Positions 45,316-52,876 of a stretch of DNA of 64,000 nucleotides are shown one piece after another. The DNA lies in contig NZ_CATNLY010000023.1 in the NCBI RefSeq assembly GCF_950100655.1, forward strand, positions 310,001 to 374,000, given 5' to 3'. The stretch's first letter is position 1, and every line of letters starts with the position of its first letter. The notes below the pieces were generated by a model that was given only the letters and a program-made list of their open reading frames with translations, was not told the DNA's origin and did no database searches. Source of the stretch: Pleomorphomonas sp. T1.2MG-36. Lineage in GTDB: Bacteria; Pseudomonadota; Alphaproteobacteria; Rhizobiales; Pleomorphomonadaceae. The position numbers and the translations under genes were made by a program.

Positions 45316-45720
45316 ATGACAACCGTGAAACTCTGGACCGACGCCGAAGTCGAGGCCGACCCGCGCATCAAGGCGGTGTTCGACGATATCCGCGCCACCC
45401 GCAAGTCGGACTTCGTCAATAACTTCTGGCGCGGCCTCGCTAACCAGCCGCAACTTCTCGAGCGCACGTGGGCAAGTCTGAAGGAAGTGATGGTCGCACC
45501 CGGCGAGTTGTCGCCGGTAGTCAAGGAAATGATCTACGTCGCGGTGTCGACGGTGAACGGCTGCAGCTATTGCATCCATTCGCATACCGCTCAGGCCAAG
45601 GCCAAGGGCATGACCGAGGGCATGCACGCCGAACTGCTATCGGTCATCGGCATGGCCTCGGAGACCAATGCCGTCGTGCAGGCCCTGCAAATCCCGGTCG
45701 ATCCGGAATTCCAGGTCTGA
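45316..45720 (+). CDS. AhpD/carboxymuconolactone-decarboxylase-family protein
   Basis: 134 residues, helical, with the redox CxxC and histidine NGCSYCIHSHTAQAKAKG at about residues 74-91 characteristic of AhpD-like members. These act as alkylhydroperoxidases or as small hydrolase/decarboxylase folds; the cysteine pair favours a peroxidase-like redox role. It lies between the aminotransferase and the oxidoreductase, each within about 13 bases. Confidence 0.88.
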   Translation: MTTVKLWTDAEVEADPRIKAVFDDIRATRKSDFVNNFWRGLANQPQLLERTWASLKEVMVAPGELSPVVKEMIYVAVSTVNGCSYCIHSHTAQAKAKGMTEGMHAELLSVIGMASETNAVVQALQIPVDPEFQV

Positions 45721-45733
45721 CGGGGAAGATAAA

Positions 45734-46708
45734 ATGTCGAAAGCCATGCTGCTCGGCGCTCCCGGTGGTCCGGAGGCGCTGAGCTGGGAGGAGGTTGCCG
45801 ACCGTGCGCCGGCAACTGGCGAAGCCGTCGTCCGTCACACCGCCGTCGGCGTCAACTTCATCGATACCTACTATCGCTCCGGTCTCTATGCTTGGCCGGA
45901 GGCGCCGCTCGTCGTCGGCGCCGAGGCGGCCGGCGTGGTGGAAAGCATCGGACCGGGCGTCAAATCACTGAGAGTTGGCGACCGGGTTGCCTACACGACG
46001 CCGCTCGGCGCCTATCGCGAACGGCGGGTGATTGCCGCCGACCGGCTGGTGAAACTGCCCGATACCATCTCGGATGAAATCGCCGCTACCGTCATGTTGA
46101 AGGGGCTGACGGTGCAATATCTCGTCACCTCGACCTTTGCCGTGAAGGCCGGCGACGTGGCGCTGGTGCATGCGGCGGCCGGTGGCGTCGGTCTCCTGAT
46201 GGGGCAGTGGCTGAAGGCGCTCGGCGCCACGGCCATCGGCACGGTCGGCTCGCCGGAAAAGGCCGAGCTAGCGCGTGCCCATGGCTATGACCATGTCATC
46301 GACTATCGCCGCGACGACTTCGTAGCGGCGGCGCTCGGCGTTACGAACGGTCGCGGCTGCGACGTGGTCTATGACAGCGTCGGTCGCGATACCTGGGCCG
46401 GTTCGCTGAAATCCTTGCGAAAGCGCGGCACTTTCGTCTCTTTCGGCCAGTCGTCGGGACCGATCGAGGGGTTTTCGCTGTCGATGCTGGCGCAAGGCGG
46501 TTCACTTTCCGCCTCCAGGCCGATGTTGTTCCACTTCATCGAGGAGCGGGCGGAACTGGAGGCACGCGCCGCCGACCTGTTTTCTCGCCTGGCCTCCGGC
46601 GCGGTAGCGGCAGAAGTGCGCCAGCGCTTCCCGCTTGTGGCAGCCGCCGAGGCCCATCGTGCCCTCGAAGGACGGGCCACCACCGGCGCATCGGTCCTTA
46701 CGGTGTAG
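45734..46708 (+). CDS. Quinone-oxidoreductase-like MDR-family protein
   Basis: 324 residues from ATG 45734. It is a zinc-free medium-chain reductase: VGVNFIDTYYRSGLYAWPEA near the N-terminus, the nucleotide-binding HAAAGGVGLLMGQWLKALGA at about residues 143-162 and GRGCDVVYDSVGRDTWAGSL. It probably reduces a quinone or an alpha,beta-unsaturated carbonyl with NADPH. It is the last gene of the operon and is followed by a hairpin at 46713. Confidence 0.9.
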   Translation: MSKAMLLGAPGGPEALSWEEVADRAPATGEAVVRHTAVGVNFIDTYYRSGLYAWPEAPLVVGAEAAGVVESIGPGVKSLRVGDRVAYTTPLGAYRERRVIAADRLVKLPDTISDEIAATVMLKGLTVQYLVTSTFAVKAGDVALVHAAAGGVGLLMGQWLKALGATAIGTVGSPEKAELARAHGYDHVIDYRRDDFVAAALGVTNGRGCDVVYDSVGRDTWAGSLKSLRKRGTFVSFGQSSGPIEGFSLSMLAQGGSLSASRPMLFHFIEERAELEARAADLFSRLASGAVAAEVRQRFPLVAAAEAHRALEGRATTGASVLTV

Positions 46709-46712
46709 GACG

Positions 46713-46730
46713 GCCGCCCTTGAGGGCGGC
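46713..46730. terminator. Hairpin at the end of the permease-propeller operon
   Basis: GCCGCCCT at 46713-46720 and AGGGCGGC at 46723-46730 form a perfect eight-pair GC stem around TG, four bases after the oxidoreductase stop. No T-run follows, so termination may be partial; the LysR gene starts 49 bases on. Confidence 0.6.
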
Positions 46731-46779
46731 GTCTCGCGCGTGTACGACGTAAGGCTTATCCCCAACCTGGGAGCGGGCC

Positions 46780-47703
46780 ATGGACGACAGGCTGCTGCAA
46801 AGCTTCATGACGGTTGCCGAATGTGGCAGCTTCACCGTCGCCGCCGACAAGCTGTCGATCACCCAGTCGGCCCTGTCTCGCCAGATCCAGAGCATTGAAC
46901 AAACGCTGGGGGTGGAGCTGTTCGAGCGAATCGGCAAGAGGATCCGCGTCTCGCCCGCAGGCGAAGCGTTGCGATCCCGCATCAACGAGGTGCTGATCGC
47001 CACCAAGAACCTGCGCCTCTCCGCCGAGGAACTGAAGAAGGGTGAGGCGGGCGTCCTCAAGATCGGCGCCTGCTCGCAGTTGATCGAGCGCTACTTCCCC
47101 GACTTCCTGCGTGAGTGGCAGGCCGAGCACCCCGCCGTCGACATTCGTCTCGAAGAGGGTGGCGGCGCCGATCTCGACGCCAAACTGATGTCCGGCGTGG
47201 TGCAGCTCACCATCAACGCGTCGAGCTACGCCAGAACGCCGGAAGTCGAGGCGAGGCCGCTCTGCCACCTCGCCGTGCTGGCCATCGGCACGGCGGAGCG
47301 CATCGGCAGGACGGGCGCTCCGATCGACATCGCCGACGTCTGTGCCCATCCGCTGCTGCTGCTCAACCGCCGGCACGTCAGCCGTGAGATGTTCGATGCC
47401 GCCTGCCGCCTGACAGGCCTGGAGCCACGCATCGCGCTGGAAAGCGGCTCCCCTCACACGGTGTTTTCCATGGCCATCGGCGATGTCGGCGTCGCCGTGT
47501 TGCCCTCATCGATCCGTGCTCTGAAGACCGATCTCACGGTGCGGCCGATCGCCATCGAAGCACGGCCGGTGGAGTTCGAAATCTCCGCCATCTGGTCGCG
47601 TTCGACGCCGCTTCCAGCCTATGGCCGCCGCTTCGTCGATGCGCTGGCCACCCATATCGCGCGCGAGCAGGACCAAGGATCGGGGACGGCAGCGGTGGCG
47701 TAG
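46780..47703 (+). CDS. LysR-family transcriptional regulator
   Basis: 307 residues. The N-terminal winged helix (about 1-60) has LLQSFMTVAECGSFTVAADK and ITQSALSRQIQSIEQTLGVE. A coiled linker and a type II binding-protein-like sensor domain follow (GVLKIGACSQLIERYFPDFL, GDVGVAVLPSSIRAL). It is transcribed in the same direction as both neighbours, not divergently, so its targets are uncertain: the operon ending upstream, the amino-acid ABC operon downstream, or unlinked genes. Confidence 0.92.
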   Translation: MDDRLLQSFMTVAECGSFTVAADKLSITQSALSRQIQSIEQTLGVELFERIGKRIRVSPAGEALRSRINEVLIATKNLRLSAEELKKGEAGVLKIGACSQLIERYFPDFLREWQAEHPAVDIRLEEGGGADLDAKLMSGVVQLTINASSYARTPEVEARPLCHLAVLAIGTAERIGRTGAPIDIADVCAHPLLLLNRRHVSREMFDAACRLTGLEPRIALESGSPHTVFSMAIGDVGVAVLPSSIRALKTDLTVRPIAIEARPVEFEISAIWSRSTPLPAYGRRFVDALATHIAREQDQGSGTAAVA

Positions 47704-47736
47704 TCAGCTCGCGAAACAGAGACCACTGGCCCTTGC

Positions 47737-47783
47737 TTGACAGTCCTCGGAATCGTCCCTACAAAAAGTGAAACCGCTTTCAC
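47737..47783 (+). promoter_or_regulatory. Promoter overlapped by a LacI-type operator
   Basis: TTGACA at 47737-47742 and TACAAA at 47760-47765 are exactly 17 bases apart, a good sigma-70 promoter. GTGAAACCGCTTTCAC at 47768-47783 pairs GTGAAA with TTTCAC around a central CG and covers the predicted start site, the classic place for LacI-family repression. The convergent LacI gene at 51702-52694 at the other end of the operon is the likely repressor. The start codon follows at 47809. Confidence 0.75.
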
Positions 47784-47808
47784 AAATAAAAACGGCGGGG
47801 GAACACGG

Positions 47809-48471
47809 GTGCGTTTCTGGAGGGTGATCGAGCCCCATATCGGCTTTCTGTTGCAGGGCTTTGCCCTGACGATAGCGGCTTGTCTGATTGCCATCGTCGG
47901 TGCGGTGCTGCTCGGCGCCCTGACGGCGTCGATGCGCTCGTCCGGCAACAGGTGGGTGCGAGGCACCGCCAACGCCTATGGTGACGTCTTCCGCAACGTC
48001 CCCTTCCTCGTCCAGCTGTTCTTCTTCTTCTACGGCCTGCCCGAACTCGGCATCTACATCGGCGCTTTTGAGACCGGCATCATCGCCATGTCCATCGCCG
48101 GTGGCGCCTTCGTTTCCGACGTCATCCTATCGGGCATCATGACCATCGACCCCGGCGTGATTGACGCCGCCAAGGTGTCCGGCCTCAGCCGGATCAAGAT
48201 CTTCACCCGCATCGTGCTGCCGATTGCCTTGCGCGTCTCGGTGCGGCCGATGGGCTCGGTGCTGATCAACCTCGTGCTGACCTCGTCGATCCTCTCGACC
48301 ATCACCGTCAACGAGCTGACGGGCGCCGCCAAGATCGTCGCCGCCACCACATTCAAGCCGTTCGAAGTCTATGCGGTGCTCCTGGTGCTCTATGCCTCGC
48401 TGACGACGCTGTTGTCCTTCGCCATCTCGGCGACCCATCGTCGTCTCAACCGCTTCATGATGGGGGGCTGA
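47809..48471 (+). CDS. Polar-amino-acid ABC transporter permease (HisQ/M-type)
   Basis: 220 residues from GTG 47809, which has GGCGGGGG about eight bases upstream; starting further upstream would place the promoter inside the gene. Five membrane helices are seen, with GDVFRNVPFLVQLFFFFYGL at about 57-76 and the ATPase-contact loop IDAAKVSGLSRIKIFTRIVL. It belongs to the 3-TC/PAAT family and forms a heterodimer with the next permease, whose start overlaps this stop by one base. Confidence 0.92.
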   Translation: MRFWRVIEPHIGFLLQGFALTIAACLIAIVGAVLLGALTASMRSSGNRWVRGTANAYGDVFRNVPFLVQLFFFFYGLPELGIYIGAFETGIIAMSIAGGAFVSDVILSGIMTIDPGVIDAAKVSGLSRIKIFTRIVLPIALRVSVRPMGSVLINLVLTSSILSTITVNELTGAAKIVAATTFKPFEVYAVLLVLYASLTTLLSFAISATHRRLNRFMMGG

Positions 48472-49142
48472 TGCGCTACGCCGACTTCACGCCCTATGAC
48501 ATCATCCTGCTGCTGCAAGGCCTTGGCGTCACGCTGGCCCTGTTCATCGGCACGACGCTGATCGGCCTTGCGATCGGCCTCCTGCTGGCCGTCGTCCATC
48601 ATTACCGGATACCCGGTTGCCGTCCGGCGATCGTGCTGGTCACCGAAGCGCTGAAAAACTCGCCGGTGCTGGTGCAGCTGTTCCTGGTGTTCTTCGGTAT
48701 TCCGGCCTTCCTGCATATCCGGATGACGCCAGTCGAGGCGGCCACGCTGACCATCAGCCTCAACACCGCCGCCTTCGCCTTCGTCGTCTTCCGGTCCGGC
48801 ATCGAATCCATCGACCGCGACCAGATCGAGGCTGCCAAGGTCTTCGGTCTCGATCGGTCTCAGATTCTGCGGTTCGTCATCGCCCCGCAGGCGGCCGCCT
48901 TCTCGGTCGGGCCTCTCGTCGGCATCCTGGTCAACCAGTTGCAGGTGACCTCGTTGATTTCGGTGATCGGCGTGTTCGATCTCACCAAGATCGGCAACAT
49001 CCTGAATCTCAGGACGCTACAGCCCTTCATCGTCTGGGCGGTGATCGGCCTTATCTACTATCTCGCGGCGAAGACGCTCGCCCATGCCGGCGGCCGCATC
49101 GAGGCGGCGCTACGCAAGTCCGTGAAATGGGGAGGCATCTGA
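48471..49142 (+). CDS. Polar-amino-acid ABC transporter permease
   Basis: 223 residues, five helices, with EALKNSPVLVQLFLVFFGIP and the contact loop IEAAKVFGLDRSQILRFVIA. It is the partner of the preceding permease and overlaps both neighbours by one base (TGATG), so expression is strictly coupled. Confidence 0.93.
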   Translation: MRYADFTPYDIILLLQGLGVTLALFIGTTLIGLAIGLLLAVVHHYRIPGCRPAIVLVTEALKNSPVLVQLFLVFFGIPAFLHIRMTPVEAATLTISLNTAAFAFVVFRSGIESIDRDQIEAAKVFGLDRSQILRFVIAPQAAAFSVGPLVGILVNQLQVTSLISVIGVFDLTKIGNILNLRTLQPFIVWAVIGLIYYLAAKTLAHAGGRIEAALRKSVKWGGI

Positions 49143-49876
49143 TGATCGTCGCCGAAAACGTCGAAAAGCGCTTCGGGGACGCCCTCGTGCTGAAGCGCGT
49201 CAACCTCAGGGTCGAGCCCGGCGAGGTGGTGACCATTCTGGGCGCCTCGGGCTCTGGCAAATCGACACTGATCCGCTGCATCAACGGCCTTGAGGCCCTG
49301 TCGGGTGGCAAGATCACTGTCGACGGCCATGACGTCTCCACCAAGGCTGGTCTCGTCGCCGCCCGCCGGGCGTCGGCCACCGTCTTCCAGCTGTTCAACC
49401 TCTATCCGCACATGACGGCGCTGAAGAACATCACCCTCGCGCCGATCGAGGTCCTGAAGCTGCCGAAGGCGGAAGCCGAAGCGCGCGCCCGCGCGCTGCT
49501 CGACAAAGTGGGGCTTGGAGCGCATGCCGATGCCTATCCGCAGCAACTGTCCGGCGGTCAGCGCCAGCGCGTCGGCATCTGCCGGGCACTCGCCATGCAG
49601 CCGCGCTATCTGCTGCTCGATGAGGTGACCTCCGCCCTCGATCCGGAGATGACCGGCGACGTGCTGCGCATCCTCGCCGAGCTCGCCGCCGACGGCACGA
49701 CCATGGTGTTCGTCACCCACGAGATCGAGTTCGCTCGCCACATATCGAGCCGCATCGTCTTCCTCGAACAGGGCGAGCTGATCGTGGACCTGCCGACGGC
49801 GCAGTTCTTCGCCGAGGACGGCGGTCTCGCCGTGCCGCGCATCCGTCAGTTTCTGTCCAAGATGAAAAAGGACTGA
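49142..49876 (+). CDS. Amino-acid ABC transporter ATP-binding protein (GlnQ-like)
   Basis: 244 residues. Walker A GASGSGKST, VFQLFNLYPHMTALKNITLA, signature LSGGQRQRV, Walker B YLLLDEVTSALDP (V where most members have P) and the switch His in FVTHEIEFA. It is the PAAT-type ATPase of the importer; the asparaginase-like gene starts three bases after its stop. Confidence 0.94.
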   Translation: MIVAENVEKRFGDALVLKRVNLRVEPGEVVTILGASGSGKSTLIRCINGLEALSGGKITVDGHDVSTKAGLVAARRASATVFQLFNLYPHMTALKNITLAPIEVLKLPKAEAEARARALLDKVGLGAHADAYPQQLSGGQRQRVGICRALAMQPRYLLLDEVTSALDPEMTGDVLRILAELAADGTTMVFVTHEIEFARHISSRIVFLEQGELIVDLPTAQFFAEDGGLAVPRIRQFLSKMKKD

Positions 49877-49879
49877 GCC

Positions 49880-50797
49880 TTGATCCTGCTTGCCAACACC
49901 GAGGCCGAGCCCGGCTTTTCCCATGCCGTCAACACCTTGCTCGCCGGGGGCGCCGCCCTCGACGCACTGGTCGAGGGCATTGGCTACGTCGAGGCGGCGC
50001 CGAGCGTCCGTTCCGTCGGCTATGGCGGCTGGCCCAACATGGTCGGCGACATGGAGTGCGACGGCGCCGTGATGGACGGGACGACGCTCTCCGTCGGGTC
50101 CGTCGGCGCCGTGCCGCGCACGCTGCACGTGGCGGCGCTGGCACGCGAGGTGATGCGTCGCCTGCCGCACGTCATGCTGACCGGTGAAGGCGCGCGCCGT
50201 TTCGCAAGTGAAATCGGTTTCACCGAAGACGACGTGCTCTACCCCGACAGCAAGCGCATCTGGCGCGAAAAGCTCGACGGCCTGCTCGACGAGACGGCGC
50301 GCGCCGCCTTCCCGGATGTGCCGCTGATCCCGCTGTCCAATGCCATCACCGATCCCGAGCGGGTGCGCGATACCACCGTCTTCCTCGGCATCGACGTCGG
50401 CGGCAACGCCGCCGTCGTCACCTCGACGTCCGGCTGGGCCTGGAAATACCCCGGCCGGCTCGGCGACAGCCCCATTCCCGGCGCCGGCTTCTATGCCGAC
50501 AGCCGTTACGGCGTCGCCGCCTGCACCCACACCGGCGAGATGACCATGCGCTGCGCCACCTCGCATGCCGTGGTGCAGGGTTTGAAGTTCGGCCTTTCAC
50601 TCGATGCGGCGGTAGAGCGCGCCGCCGAGGACCTCCTCGCCCTCAAGGGTGGCTTCATCGGCGAGGTGGTCATTCATGCGCTCGACAACAAAAACAAGCA
50701 TCGCGTCGTCACGCTCAGGGGCGAGAAGCCGGTATCCTATTGGTTCTGGGAACCCGGCATGCCCGCACCCGAGCGGCGGCAATCGGAACAGCTTTGA
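49880..50797 (+). CDS. Glycosylasparaginase/isoaspartyl-peptidase-family Ntn hydrolase
   Basis: 305 residues from TTG 49880. The order of motifs follows aspartylglucosaminidase: GGAALDALVEGIGYVEAAPS, SVGYGGWPN, the predicted self-cleavage site D164-T165 (RDTTVFLGIDVGGN) giving T165 as N-terminal nucleophile, and TSTSGWAWKYPGRLGDSPIP with the substrate-binding RLGDSP. No signal peptide is present, so it acts in the cytoplasm. It would hydrolyse the amide of N4-GlcNAc-asparagine, beta-aspartyl peptides or asparagine brought in by the surrounding importer. The catalytic GTGD segment is altered to HTGEMTMR. Substrate is inferred. Confidence 0.87.
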   Translation: MILLANTEAEPGFSHAVNTLLAGGAALDALVEGIGYVEAAPSVRSVGYGGWPNMVGDMECDGAVMDGTTLSVGSVGAVPRTLHVAALAREVMRRLPHVMLTGEGARRFASEIGFTEDDVLYPDSKRIWREKLDGLLDETARAAFPDVPLIPLSNAITDPERVRDTTVFLGIDVGGNAAVVTSTSGWAWKYPGRLGDSPIPGAGFYADSRYGVAACTHTGEMTMRCATSHAVVQGLKFGLSLDAAVERAAEDLLALKGGFIGEVVIHALDNKNKHRVVTLRGEKPVSYWFWEPGMPAPERRQSEQL

Positions 50798-50813
50798 TCA
50801 CAGGAGAGACATC

Positions 50814-51611
50814 ATGCATCGGCTTCTGAAGACATCCCTTGCCGCCGCGGCCATGTGCCTTGCGCTGGCGAGCACGGCGAGCGCCGGCTCCAAGCTGCAG
50901 GAAATTCTCGACGCCGGCACCATCCGCATCGGCGTTTCGCTCGGCGGCGAGCCGATCGGCTTCCGCGACGACCAGAACAACCCGGTCGGCTACGACGTTG
51001 ACGTCGCCACCATGCTGGCCGAGAAGCTCGGCGTGAAGCCCGAGTTCACCGACGTCTCCGGCGACGCCCGCGTGTCCATGCTGGTGTCCAACCAGCTCGA
51101 CCTCGTGGTTGCCAACACCTCGGCGACGCTCACCCGCGCCAAGGCGGTCAGCTTCTCGATCCCCTACAACCGCGCCGGTCTCCGCATCATCGTGCAGGCC
51201 GATGCCGGCATCACCACGCTGGAAGGCCTCGCCGGCAAGAAGGTGGTGGTCGGTCGCGGCACCACCGGTGAAACCTTCCTGAAGCGCGCCGTGCCGACGG
51301 CCGAACTGGTCTACACCGACAACTTCTCGCCGGACGGCGTGCTGCTCCTCAAGCAGAAGCGCGTCGATGCCGGCATCGAGGACTCGTCGATGCTCGACTA
51401 CCTCGCCACCAAGGATTCCTCGCTCGCCACCCTGCCCGGCCTTTACTCCAACGATCCGATCGGCATCGCCATCGCTCAGGGCGACCCGGATTTCCAGCGT
51501 TGGGTCGACATGTTCGTGTCCGACTACATCCAGTCGGGCGCCTATGAGGCCAACTACAAGAAGTGGTGGGGCGAGAAGGCCAATCCGCCGGCGCTGACGC
51601 CGCTCTGGTAA
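50814..51611 (+). CDS. Polar-amino-acid ABC transporter substrate-binding protein
   Basis: 265 residues from ATG 50814 with CAGGAGAG upstream. The signal peptide MHRLLKTSLAAAAMCLALAS is cut after ASA at about 24. The family-3 fold is clear: GTIRIGVSLGGEPIGFRDDQ, NPVGYDVDVATMLAEKLGVK, NQLDLVVANTSATLTRAKAV and GKKVVVGRGTTGETFLKRAV. The ligand should be an amino acid or a small derivative such as a glycosylated or isoaspartyl compound, judging by the hydrolase gene just upstream. It ends the operon before a strong terminator. Confidence 0.93.
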   Translation: MHRLLKTSLAAAAMCLALASTASAGSKLQEILDAGTIRIGVSLGGEPIGFRDDQNNPVGYDVDVATMLAEKLGVKPEFTDVSGDARVSMLVSNQLDLVVANTSATLTRAKAVSFSIPYNRAGLRIIVQADAGITTLEGLAGKKVVVGRGTTGETFLKRAVPTAELVYTDNFSPDGVLLLKQKRVDAGIEDSSMLDYLATKDSSLATLPGLYSNDPIGIAIAQGDPDFQRWVDMFVSDYIQSGAYEANYKKWWGEKANPPALTPLW

Positions 51612-51652
51612 GGAGGCGGCTGAAGACCGCCAACTCAGGACCGCAGACCCGC

Positions 51653-51685
51653 CTCGGCGCCGGTGACAACCGGCGTCGAGTTTTT
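51653..51685 (+). terminator. Intrinsic terminator of the amino-acid ABC operon
   Basis: CTCG and CGCCGGT (51653-51664) pair with ACCGGCG and CGAG (51669-51680) around a GACA loop, with one G-T, followed by TTTTTCTTT. It lies about 40 bases after the binding-protein stop and just before the convergent LacI gene. Confidence 0.9.
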
Positions 51686-51701
51686 CTTTATGTGGGAGGC
51701 C

Positions 51702-52694
51702 TCAGCCCGTGCTGCGGGACATGAAGCGGGTGGGGATGTCGAGGCCGGCTCCGGGAAACTCATCCGGCGCCTTGAGGAAGGAAAGAATGCCGGCAACAAG
51801 GGCCGAACGGTCGAAGCCGACGCTGGAAATGTCGTAGGCGGCGAAGTTGCCCTTCTCCACGGCGTCAAAGCCATAGAGCAGATAGTCGGCCGGCGGTTGC
51901 CTGCCTTCCCGGCGCAGGCCATCCATCACGCCCATCGCCATGGAATCGGATGTGCAGAAAACGGCATCCGGTCTCGCCTTGTCGATGGCCGCGACCGCAC
52001 CGAAACCCGACCCATAGGAATAATCGCCGCTCATCTCGGCGACGAGGTCGATGCCGGCGGCGGCACAGGCCGACCGGTAGGCGGCGATGCGCGCCTCCTC
52101 CACCAGCGAACTGGCGCGCCCCGTGACCAGCGCGGCACTCTCGACGCCCCTCGCGCGGGCGTGGCGCACCAATTCGCCGATACCGCTCTCCTCGTCGATG
52201 TGAATGCGAGCGCTCTCGGCGTCGGACCGCCCGTTCAGCATCAGCACGTTGTCGCTATGGAACAGGGCGCGGACTTCGCCGGCATCGGCGAAGTCGGAAA
52301 ACACCAGCGCGGCATGCACGTGATAGGTCAGCGAATTGCGCAGGAAATCGTCGATGCGCTTGGTGCGGCCGACGCGGATCAGGATGGCCTGTTTGCCAAG
52401 CGACTGGATGCCCTCCAGCAGCGGGTCGAACAGATCGAGATCGGAGAGATCGCTGAGATAGTTGATGATGACGGCGACCAGATCGATCGACTTGGTGGCA
52501 AGCCCACGCGCCAGCGGGTTCTGATGATAGCCGAGCTCCGCCGCCGCCTTCAGAACCCGCTCCTTCTTCTCCAGCGAAACCGGGCGGTGGCTTGGGGACA
52601 GGGCTCGCGAGACGATGGCCGGCGCCACACCGGCGACGCGCGCCACGTCGGCAATCGTCGGGCGCTTGCCCTCGCGAGGCGGCTTCTCGGTCAT
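51702..52694 (-). CDS. LacI-family transcriptional regulator
   Basis: 330 residues. The helix-turn-helix and hinge are at residues about 13-65 (TIADVARVAGVAPAIVSRAL, LGYHQNPLARGLATKS), followed by a two-lobe effector domain (LVAVIINYLSDLSDLDLFDP, AVFCTSDSMAMGVMDGLRRE). It is convergent with the amino-acid ABC/glycosylasparaginase operon, whose promoter has a matching LacI-type operator at 47768-47783. LacI control of an amino-acid importer is less usual and would fit a sugar-linked substrate such as a glycoasparagine; this is inference. Confidence 0.92.
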   Translation of the reverse strand: MTEKPPREGKRPTIADVARVAGVAPAIVSRALSPSHRPVSLEKKERVLKAAAELGYHQNPLARGLATKSIDLVAVIINYLSDLSDLDLFDPLLEGIQSLGKQAILIRVGRTKRIDDFLRNSLTYHVHAALVFSDFADAGEVRALFHSDNVLMLNGRSDAESARIHIDEESGIGELVRHARARGVESAALVTGRASSLVEEARIAAYRSACAAAGIDLVAEMSGDYSYGSGFGAVAAIDKARPDAVFCTSDSMAMGVMDGLRREGRQPPADYLLYGFDAVEKGNFAAYDISSVGFDRSALVAGILSFLKAPDEFPGAGLDIPTRFMSRSTG

Positions 52695-52876
52695 GATCTG
52701 CGGAGTCCATTCCGGAAAGGATGCAAGGGCTTATCGCACGTTTGGCGACAGAGTGGAAAGCACCGTTGCACTCCATGTCCGGCGATGATCGCCGGACCGG
52801 CGAACAAACGGCTGCGAGCGATGAACCGATATTTCACTCTTTTCTGGAACTATCCGCGCAGGACAGGAGTGGCAGA

